Shown here piece by piece: positions 1-5,121 of a stretch of 8,349 nt of DNA. The notes below the pieces were generated by a model that saw only the letters and a program-made list of their open reading frames with translations, was not told the origin of the DNA and did not search any database. Source of the DNA: an uncultured Mycoplasma sp. (GTDB lineage Bacteria > Bacillota_I > Bacilli_A > RF39 > UBA660); assembly GCA_947388575.1 (NCBI GenBank), contig CANDSI010000038.1:1-8349 (forward strand), written 5' to 3'. The translations under genes were made by a program, and so were the position numbers. Each line of letters starts with the position of its first letter. Position 1 is the first letter of the stretch.

Positions 1-1
1 A

Positions 2-1732
2 AGATTATTAATAGGGATTATATGTAGTATATTAATACCTATTAATGTAGAAGCCGCAAGTGGTAATATAAGTGTTACTGGAGCATCAACTGCTATAGTA
101 GGAAATAAAGTAACAATAACAGTGACTTTATCTAGTGGAACATCAATTGGTTCTTGGCAAATGGATTTAAATTATGATAAGAATTATTTACAATTAACTA
201 ATAGTAATGCTGAAGGCGGAGGAACTAGAATGGTTAATTCATCAGCAACAGGAGTTAAAAGTAAATCATACACATTTACATTTAAAGCATTAAAAAGTGG
301 CAACACCAGAATATCAGTAAGTAGTTATTTAGCTTATGCATTTTCAGATATTAGTGAAATTAATTTAACATCAGGAAGTAAAAATATTAGAATAATGACA
401 CAACAAGAATTAGAAGCTAGTTATAGTAAAGACAATAATTTAAAATCACTAAGTGTTGAAGGATATGAATTAGATACACCATTTGATAAAGATACATTAG
501 AATATAGAATAAATGTTCCAACAGGAACAACATCTGTAAAAATCACAGCTATAAAAAATGATAATAAAGCTAGTATTACTGGAGATGGAGAGATTGAAGT
601 TACAGAAGGACTTAATACATTAACTATTAAAGTAACTGCTGAGAATGGTTCAGAAAAGACTTATAATTTAATAGTAAATGTTGAAGACCAAAATCCAATC
701 GAAGTAACAATAGATAATAAAGATTATACAATTGTAAAAAATGAAAATTTATTAACTGCTCCCAATACTTTTGTGGCAGATAAAATAATTATTAATGACA
801 TAGAAATACCCTCATTTAAAAACACTGCAGCAGATATCACACTAGTTGGATTAAAAGATTCTAATGGTGAGACAGATTTATTCATTTACAAAGATGGTAA
901 ATATTCTAAATATAATGAAATGAATTTAAATCATATTTTATTAATACCAGTTCCTCTTGATAAAGAATTAGACTTTAATAAAGGAAAAGTAAATATTAAT
1001 GGTGAAGAGATTGATTGTTATAAAATTAACGATAATAGTGATTTTGTAATTATTAATGCTAAAAGTCTATCAGATGGTAACGCTAGTTACTACTTATATG
1101 ATACTGAAAATAATACAGTAATTAGATATGATGAGGATTTAATTAGTACTTCTAAAGAAACATTAAAATTATATTCTTATGTAATTATTGCTTTTGCAAG
1201 TACATCATTTTTAATGTTAATAATAATTATATGTTTATTACATAGTTCTAAAAAGAAGCAAAAGAAAATAAATAAATTTATTGAGCGTCAAGAAGCCAAG
1301 ATAGAAGCTACAAGAAAACTTAATGATGTCGTAAGTGAAGTGCAAAAAATAACTGCCAAAGAAAAAGAAGATAATAAGGTTGAATTAGAAAAAACAGCAA
1401 AAATAAATTTAGAAGAAACTAAGAAAATCGCCAAAGTTGAAGAAGAAAAAAAATCAGAATATGATAAAGCCGATTTAACAGGAATACTTGACACATTAAA
1501 TAAAGAACAGTTAGAAGCAACAGCAAAGATTGAAATAGACAAAAATGAATTATCAAAAAAAGAATTAAAAGAGTTAAAGAAGCTTGAAAAGAAAAAAGCT
1601 AAAGAAAAAAAGAAAAACAAAAACCATGATGAAGAAATAAACATAAAAAAAATAAATGTTAATAACCAAAGTGTTACTGACAATGTATCTGATGATACTG
1701 AAGAAGTTTATGATTTATTTGGTGACGATTAA
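2..1732 (+). CDS. Surface protein with cohesin-like and cadherin-like domains, one membrane anchor and a charged cytoplasmic tail (5' end outside window)
   Basis: The frame is open from base 2, so the true start lies upstream of the window; 576 residues are visible. Residues 1-19 are the hydrophobic end of a signal peptide closing with VEA-A, a good signal peptidase site. Residues about 20-132 look like a cohesin-type beta-sandwich (GNISVTGAS..., SWQMDLNYDKNYLQL). Residues about 145-229 match the cadherin-like beta-sandwich family (NNLKSLSVEGYEL..., LEYRINVP, NTLTIKVTAENGSEKTYNL). An unassigned extracellular part of about 155 residues follows, then one transmembrane helix at about 388-413. 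The last 160 residues are Lys/Glu-rich, probably coiled coil, and end in an acidic tail (EEVYDLFGDD). The topology is type I: domains outside, tail in the cytosol. Cohesin-like modules in such proteins often bind other proteins or sugars; the ligand here is unknown. The architecture is confident, the function is not. Confidence 0.85.
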   Translation, partial: RLLIGIICSILIPINVEAASGNISVTGASTAIVGNKVTITVTLSSGTSIGSWQMDLNYDKNYLQLTNSNAEGGGTRMVNSSATGVKSKSYTFTFKALKSGNTRISVSSYLAYAFSDISEINLTSGSKNIRIMTQQELEASYSKDNNLKSLSVEGYELDTPFDKDTLEYRINVPTGTTSVKITAIKNDNKASITGDGEIEVTEGLNTLTIKVTAENGSEKTYNLIVNVEDQNPIEVTIDNKDYTIVKNENLLTAPNTFVADKIIINDIEIPSFKNTAADITLVGLKDSNGETDLFIYKDGKYSKYNEMNLNHILLIPVPLDKELDFNKGKVNINGEEIDCYKINDNSDFVIINAKSLSDGNASYYLYDTENNTVIRYDEDLISTSKETLKLYSYVIIAFASTSFLMLIIIICLLHSSKKKQKKINKFIERQEAKIEATRKLNDVVSEVQKITAKEKEDNKVELEKTAKINLEETKKIAKVEEEKKSEYDKADLTGILDTLNKEQLEATAKIEIDKNELSKKELKELKKLEKKKAKEKKKNKNHDEEINIKKINVNNQSVTDNVSDDTEEVYDLFGDD

Positions 1733-1757
1733 AAGAGGAATAGAAATTCTTCTTTTT
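1731..1757 (+). terminator. Weak AT-rich hairpin terminator after the surface-protein gene
   Basis: An 11-bp stem pairs 1731-1741 with 1746-1756 around a 4-nt AGAA loop, with one G-U pair. The 3' arm ends in a T run. The stem begins inside the stop codon of the upstream gene. It has only two G-C pairs, so it would be a weak terminator. It also abuts the -35 region of the recG promoter. Confidence 0.35.
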
Positions 1758-1769
1758 AAATGCTATAAT
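1741..1769 (+). promoter_or_regulatory. recG promoter (extended -10)
   Basis: The -10 box TATAAT is at 1764-1769, preceded by TGC (extended -10). A 4/6 -35 match, TAGAAA, lies at 1741-1746 with a 17-nt spacer. The sequence around the -10 box is almost the same as the one before the VanZ-like gene. The predicted start near 1776 leaves a leader of only about 16 nt, almost all of it the ribosome site AAAGGGAG (1777-1784). Confidence 0.65.
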
Positions 1770-1791
1770 AAAAAAGAAAGGGAGTAAGATA

Positions 1792-3777
1792 ATGGAACTA
1801 AGTGATATAAAAGGTGTAGGACCTAAAATGTTAGGCAATTTAAAAACTTTAAATATCAACAATATGGAAGATTTATTATCTTACTATCCATATCGTTATG
1901 ATATATTTGAGCCCATTAATTTAGATGAAAACTATAATGGAGAGAGAGTAGCCATTAATGTAATTGTAGAAACAACTGCAACTACTGCTTTTATAAAAAG
2001 AAATTTCAATAAATTACAATTTAGATGTAACCACAATAATAAAACAATATATGCGGTAATATTTAATCGTGCTTTTTTAAAACCACATATTGTTATTGGT
2101 AAAACTATAACTTTAGTAGGCAAATATGATATAAAAAAAAACACATTTATATGTGATGATATAAAATTAACACCCCTTGAAAAGAAAGAGATAATACCAA
2201 TTTATCACACAAAAAAAGATATAAAAAATAGTGAACTAAGAAAAATAATGGAAAATGCTATTGTAGATAATGCAGCTAGTTACAACTATGTTCCAAATGA
2301 ATTTATTGAGAAATATAATATGATAAGTAAAAAGCAAGCTTTAAGAATGATACATTTACCACATAATTTTGAAGAAATAAAAAAAGCTAGCTTTTATTTG
2401 AAATATGAAGAATTATTTTTATTTATGTTTAAATTAGTTTATATGAAAAAAGATAATGAAAACATAAAAAAGGAAGAAAAATACTTTAATGATGAAGATA
2501 TAACTAAATTTATAAATAGTTTACCATTTAGTTTAACAGACAGCCAAAATGAAGCTTTAGATTTAATACTAAAAGATTTAAAAAGCAATAATAAAATGAA
2601 TAGATTAGTCTTAGGAGATGTAGGAAGTGGCAAGACAGTAATAAGTTTTATTTCTATGTATGCTAGTTTCTTATCTGGTTATCAAAGTGTATTAATGGCA
2701 CCCACTGAAGTTTTAGCAAGACAACATTTTGAAAGTGCTATAAATTATTTTAAAGACACCAAAATAAATATTGAGATATTAGTAGGAAGTATGACTAAAA
2801 AAGAGAAAGAAACAGTTAAAGACAAGCTCATAAGAGGAGATATAGATATATTAATAGGAACACATGCTATAATTGAGGAAAGTGTAATATTTTATCGTTT
2901 AGGTTTAGTTATTACAGATGAACAGCATCGTTTTGGCGTAAAACAAAGAGAGATATTGAAAAGTAAAGGTGAAGTACCAGATGCCCTTTATATGAGCGCA
3001 ACACCAATACCAAGAAGTTATGCTTTAACATTATATGGTGACTTAGATGTATCTTTTATAACTCACAAGCCTGGCGGAAGAAAAGAAATAATAACAAAGT
3101 TAAAAAAATTTAGTGAATTAAAAGAAGTATTATCTCATATTTTAGAAGAAATAAAAAAAGGACATCAAGTATATGTTGTAGCAAGTCTTATAGACGATAA
3201 TGAAGAATTAGACTTAAAGAGTGTTGAAACATTAAAAGAAAAATTTAATTTAGCATTTCAAAATAAGATACCAATTGAAATATTACATGGCAAATTAAAG
3301 CAAAAAGAAAAAGATGAAATAATGGCTAGATTTAAAAATAATGAAACGAAGATATTAATATCAACTACGGTTATTGAAGTTGGAGTAGATGTAAAAAATG
3401 CTACGATAATGGTTATATTTGATGCTGATAGATTTGGCCTTGCAACTCTTCATCAATTACGAGGAAGAGTAGGAAGAAACTCTTTAGATAGTTATTGTTA
3501 TTTAATAAGTGATAAAGAGATTGAAAGATTAAAAGTATTAGAAGAAAGTAATGATGGATTTTATATTTCTGAAAAAGATTTAGAGCTTAGAGGAGAAGGG
3601 GATTTATTTGGTATACGACAAAGTGGAGTAAAAACATTTAAAATAGCTAATTTAAAAAATGATTTAAAAATAATGCTTCAAGCCAAAAATGATAGTGAAC
3701 AATATATAAATAGTGAAGCCTATAAAAATAATATGTCATACTATAAAATAATTAAAGATTTAGATAGATTAAATTAA
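1792..3777 (+). CDS. recG: ATP-dependent DNA helicase RecG
   Basis: Superfamily 2 double-stranded DNA translocase that remodels stalled replication forks and branch-migrates Holliday junctions in the cytoplasm. At 661 residues it is close to the usual length (about 680-690) and looks complete. The N-terminus has the GVGPK helix-hairpin-type segment and the YPYRYDIF motif. An OB-fold wedge domain lies at roughly 60-150. Helicase motifs follow: Walker A GDVGSGKT at 275-282, APTEVLARQ, DEQH at 376-379 followed by RFGVKQR, SAT at 402-404 followed by PIPRSYALTLYGDLD, STTVIEVGVDV, and QLRGRVGR at 555-562. The C-terminal segment DLELRGEGDLFGIRQSG is typical of RecG. The ATG at 1792 is chosen because AAAGGGAG lies 7 nt upstream. 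It has its own promoter and is probably a single-gene unit, since the small RNA promoter follows directly. No damage is seen. Confidence 0.97.
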   Translation: MELSDIKGVGPKMLGNLKTLNINNMEDLLSYYPYRYDIFEPINLDENYNGERVAINVIVETTATTAFIKRNFNKLQFRCNHNNKTIYAVIFNRAFLKPHIVIGKTITLVGKYDIKKNTFICDDIKLTPLEKKEIIPIYHTKKDIKNSELRKIMENAIVDNAASYNYVPNEFIEKYNMISKKQALRMIHLPHNFEEIKKASFYLKYEELFLFMFKLVYMKKDNENIKKEEKYFNDEDITKFINSLPFSLTDSQNEALDLILKDLKSNNKMNRLVLGDVGSGKTVISFISMYASFLSGYQSVLMAPTEVLARQHFESAINYFKDTKINIEILVGSMTKKEKETVKDKLIRGDIDILIGTHAIIEESVIFYRLGLVITDEQHRFGVKQREILKSKGEVPDALYMSATPIPRSYALTLYGDLDVSFITHKPGGRKEIITKLKKFSELKEVLSHILEEIKKGHQVYVVASLIDDNEELDLKSVETLKEKFNLAFQNKIPIEILHGKLKQKEKDEIMARFKNNETKILISTTVIEVGVDVKNATIMVIFDADRFGLATLHQLRGRVGRNSLDSYCYLISDKEIERLKVLEESNDGFYISEKDLELRGEGDLFGIRQSGVKTFKIANLKNDLKIMLQAKNDSEQYINSEAYKNNMSYYKIIKDLDRLN

Positions 3778-3812
3778 GTTTGTAAAATAAAAAAGAAATT
3801 ACGAAAATAGAA

Positions 3813-3841
3813 TTGACAAAAAACTAAAAACATAATATGAT
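3813..3841 (+). promoter_or_regulatory. Strong sigma-A-type promoter of the small RNA
   Basis: A perfect -35 box TTGACA (3813-3818), a 17-nt spacer and TATGAT (3836-3841, 5/6). This is the closest match to consensus in the window. The expected start, 7 nt after the -10 box, is 3848, which is exactly the first paired base of the first hairpin. Confidence 0.85.
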
Positions 3842-3847
3842 TATTAT

Positions 3848-3943
3848 GACATGATAAACATCATGTCCGAGATCTCATATTCACGACTTATGTGAATATG
3901 AACCAAAACCCCCTGAAGGAGCCGAAAGGCTCCACTTTTTTTT
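3848..3943 (+). ncRNA. Predicted free-standing small RNA with three hairpins
   Basis: About 96 nt, between a near-consensus promoter and an intrinsic terminator, with no plausible protein frame. Hairpin 1 pairs 3848-3855 with 3860-3867, 8 bp perfect, loop AAAC. Hairpin 2 pairs 3876-3884 with 3892-3900, 9 bp perfect, loop GACTTAT. A 17-nt unpaired linker (3901-3917) contains the C-rich run CCCCCT at 3909-3914. Hairpin 3 is the terminator. I do not recognise a known family: it lacks the SRP RNA loop signature, and a riboswitch is unlikely because the transcript ends more than 150 nt before the next gene, which has its own promoter. Firmicute regulatory RNAs often use unpaired C-rich stretches to pair with ribosome-binding sites, so a trans-acting regulator is a reasonable guess. 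The transcription unit is well supported; the function is inference. Confidence 0.75.
3918..3943 (+). terminator. Intrinsic terminator of the small RNA
   Basis: A perfect GC-rich 6-bp stem GGAGCC/GGCTCC (3918-3923 with 3928-3933) is closed by a GAAA tetraloop and followed, after AC, by eight Ts (3936-3943). This is a textbook Rho-independent terminator and by far the strongest in the window. Confidence 0.93.
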
Positions 3944-4020
3944 ACTTAATATTTTTTTCCAAATTTCTATAATACTAAGTGTTAGACTAGATAATTTTTT
4001 TAAAATAAGAGTATAATCAG

Positions 4021-4049
4021 TTTAGATTTTGCTTTTTTAATGCTATAAT
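4021..4049 (+). promoter_or_regulatory. Promoter of the VanZ-like gene (extended -10)
   Basis: TGCTATAAT with the -10 hexamer at 4044-4049, and TTTAGA (4/6 to consensus) as -35 at 4021-4026 with a 17-nt spacer. It implies a leader of about 44 nt. Two further TATAAT hexamers (3968-3973 and 4012-4017) lie upstream without convincing -35 boxes; I see nothing else in 3944-4020. The promoter lies outside the inverted repeats, so inversion would not move it. Confidence 0.65.
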
Positions 4050-4099
4050 ATTTAATATAAAGTTGTACATGAATAATAAATTATCGAGGAGAAAATAAT

Positions 4100-4618
4100 A
4101 TGAAAGAATTAGTTGATTTTGTCTTTTTAATAATAATATATTTTTGGAAATTTTATAGGAAGTGGAAGGAGAAAGGCAGAGATATACTACTCATAAATAC
4201 TCTTATGTATATATACTTATCTTTTGTACTATATTTTACCTTAATGCCTATAATAACATCTTTACCATTTATATTTAATCATCCATATGATTCCATGAAT
4301 TTAGTCCCATTTATTGATGTTTTAAATGGTAGAGGTGATTTCATTAGACAAGTTGGATTAAATGTGATAATGACAATTCCTTTTGGTTTTTTAATGCCTT
4401 TAGTAAAAAAAGAAAATGATAAACTATTAAAAGTTGTTTTTTATACTTTTTTATTAAGTCTCGGAATTGAGTTATTACAGCCTTTAATAAATGGTTTTAG
4501 ATCAGCCGATATAACAGATTTAATAACTAATGTCATTGGTGGAATTATTGGATATATTATGTATTTAATACAGAAACCATTAACAACTAAAATATTAAAT
4601 TGTATAAGATATAGATAA
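4100..4618 (+). CDS. VanZ-like family membrane protein
   Basis: 172 residues, an integral membrane protein. Family marks are MNLVPF (66-71), NVIMTIPFGFLMP (88-100), ELLQ (124-127) and RSADITDLITNVIGG (134-148). Likely membrane segments are about 5-18, 33-57, 84-103, 109-129 and 140-157. The family is named after VanZ, linked to teicoplanin resistance, but most members have no known role and this one should not be read as a resistance gene. The ATG at 4100 has GAGGAG (4086-4091) 8 nt upstream. Residues 1-32, a short hydrophobic stretch plus the basic loop KWKEKG, precede the usual core; codons for residues 7-33 form the left arm of a perfect 83-bp inverted repeat. In the present orientation the gene is intact. 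Inversion would truncate it at 42 residues. It is probably co-transcribed with the small gene 33 nt downstream. Confidence 0.88.
   Translation: MKELVDFVFLIIIYFWKFYRKWKEKGRDILLINTLMYIYLSFVLYFTLMPIITSLPFIFNHPYDSMNLVPFIDVLNGRGDFIRQVGLNVIMTIPFGFLMPLVKKENDKLLKVVFYTFLLSLGIELLQPLINGFRSADITDLITNVIGGIIGYIMYLIQKPLTTKILNCIRYR
4117..4199 (+). repeat. Left arm of an 83-bp perfect inverted repeat
   Basis: Every base of 4117-4199 matches the reverse complement of 4977-5059. Identity stops abruptly at both ends: 4116/5060 and 4200/4976 do not pair. This arm is coding sequence for VanZ-like residues 7-33. Confidence 0.97.
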
Positions 4619-4651
4619 TTACGAATTACAATTTGAAAGTGAGATGAGAAT

Positions 4652-4819
4652 ATGAATAATGAAATTCAAACTATTATAGAAAAGTTTAAAGCAGTAAGAG
4701 ATATATTAAAAAGATTTAATAATAGAGAAGAAGCAATAGAATATCTTGTTAATGAAACAAAATTATCAAAAGAAGAATGTTCTACTGCATACGATATTAT
4801 CATGAAAATTGAGGATTAA
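4652..4819 (+). CDS. Small hypothetical helical protein, 55 residues
   Basis: I do not recognise this protein. It starts MNNEIQTIIEKFKAVRDIL, continues with KRFNNREEAIEYLVNETKLS and ends YDIIMKIED. It is rich in Glu, Lys, Ile and Asn, has no signal peptide or membrane segment, and looks all-helical: three short amphipathic helices split by an NNRE turn and an LSKEE helix start. Codon use resembles the neighbouring genes, and the frame has a regular hydrophobic pattern, which supports a real gene despite its size. The ATG at 4652 has only a weak GA-rich ribosome site (GTGAGATGAG, 4639-4648). It lies 33 nt after the VanZ-like stop with no promoter or terminator between, so it is probably translated from the same mRNA. 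It sits inside the candidate invertible segment and would be turned away from the promoter on inversion. Confidence 0.6.
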   Translation: MNNEIQTIIEKFKAVRDILKRFNNREEAIEYLVNETKLSKEECSTAYDIIMKIED

Positions 4820-4844
4820 ATAACAGCTTAGGATTGTGATAATT

Positions 4845-4947
4845 ATGAGTGAAAGACCTAAATTAGATAATAATTTAGATGCTAATAGAAAGGCTTGAAA
4901 ACCATAATAAATACGAAAAAGAAAATCGAAAAGTATTGGATTTATAA
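4845..4947 (+). pseudogene. Remnant of a SAP/DUF6434-type gene with the middle deleted
   Basis: A frame starting at 4845 reads MSERPKLDNNLDAN and then hits TGA at 4896-4898. A second frame, shifted, reads ERLENHNKYEKENRKVLDL and ends with TAA at 4945-4947. The first piece resembles the usual start of SAP-domain/DUF6434 proteins (RPKL-x-K-x-L near the N-terminus). The second resembles their usual end (GHNRYEKSDL-like). The roughly 150-200 residues normally between them are missing, and the two pieces are out of frame. An AGGA (4830-4833) stands 11 nt before the ATG. The most economical reading is an internal deletion leaving both gene ends. The family match is from memory of its termini only. 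Confidence 0.45.
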
Positions 4948-4970
4948 TTACAAAAGACAAGTAATGTTAT

Positions 4971-5023
4971 AGGAGATATTTATGAGTAGTATATCTCTGC
5001 CTTTCTCCTTCCACTTCCTATAA
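4971..5023 (+). other. Ribosome site and start codon leading into the right repeat arm (orphan start)
   Basis: AGGAG at 4971-4975 stands 6 nt before an ATG at 4982, which is good spacing for translation. The frame ends after 13 codons at TAA 5021-5023, because the arm begins at 4977 and is simply the antisense of the VanZ-like gene start. The signal looks like the start region of an older gene whose body was replaced when the arm was copied in. I do not think the 13-residue peptide is a real product. Confidence 0.35.
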
Positions 5024-5059
5024 AATTTCCAAAAATATATTATTATTAAAAAGACAAAA
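4977..5059 (-). repeat. Right arm of the 83-bp perfect inverted repeat
   Basis: The exact reverse complement of 4117-4199. Here it is non-coding: read on the minus strand it repeats VanZ-like codons 7-33, but an in-frame TAA lies just upstream (complement of 5068-5070), with no start codon or promoter. Full identity in a stretch with no coding constraint points to a recent origin or continuing homogenisation between the arms. Confidence 0.97.
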
Positions 5060-5106
5060 ACAAATATTTAAATAAATATCTTGAAGCTTTAAAAAATAAA
5101 AACTAA
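5050..5106 (+). pseudogene. Possible C-terminal tail of a lost gene
   Basis: From about 5050 a frame reads NKYLNKYLEALKNKN and stops at TAA 5104-5106, two bases before the strong ribosome site of the next gene. The stretch has a helical, Lys/Leu-rich look typical of protein ends in this genome, but no start: the frame is closed by TAA at 5047-5049 within the repeat arm. It could be the tail of the gene whose start region remains at 4971-4984. It could equally be chance, because AT-rich DNA readily gives short frames of this kind. Confidence 0.2.
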
Positions 5107-5121
5107 GTTAGGAGGGTTAAA

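Larger units (their letters stand above)
4117..5059. other. Candidate invertible segment bounded by the 83-bp inverted repeats
   Basis: A 943-bp unit: two 83-bp arms and 777 bp between them. The interior carries VanZ-like residues 34-172, the 55-residue gene and the deleted SAP/DUF6434 remnant. Flipping it joins VanZ-like residues 1-33 to nine new residues and a TAA (read from the complement of 4948-4950), a 42-residue product. The flipped core would lie behind the right arm, which has an in-frame TAA (complement of 5068-5070) and no ATG. No invertase gene is in the window, so RecA-type or distant recombinase action would be needed. Inversion itself is inference. Confidence 0.5.

Noticed and set aside
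122..124. GTG as start codon of the first gene
   Set aside because: The frame is open upstream to base 2 and encodes a signal peptide end there; the GTG is internal and has no ribosome site.
1288..1683. Minus-strand frame of 131 codons opposite the charged tail of the first gene
   Set aside because: It is the antisense of a Lys/Glu-rich coding stretch, which yields Phe/Ser-rich nonsense. It has no ribosome site and no family resemblance.
3851..3895. 14-codon frame inside the small RNA
   Set aside because: It has no ribosome site, and its bases are explained by two perfect hairpin stems.
3848..3943. Riboswitch or attenuator for the VanZ-like gene
   Set aside because: The strong terminator closes the transcript more than 150 nt before the gene, which has its own promoter. 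No alternative antiterminator pairing was seen.
4100..4618. Glycopeptide resistance gene vanZ
   Set aside because: No other van genes are nearby, and the VanZ-like family is broad and mostly unrelated to resistance.
4644..4655. Three-codon upstream frame ATGAGAATATGA overlapping the start of the 55-residue gene
   Set aside because: It is too short to argue for translational coupling without further evidence.
4766..4960. Minus-strand hydrophobic frame of 64 codons
   Set aside because: It starts with TTG without a ribosome site and lies opposite the small gene and the pseudogene. Antisense of AT-rich charged protein genes often looks hydrophobic.
4117..5059. Transposon or MITE with 83-bp terminal inverted repeats
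   Set aside because: The left arm is coding sequence of an intact VanZ-like gene, no transposase is present, and I see no target-site duplication flanking 4117 and 5059.
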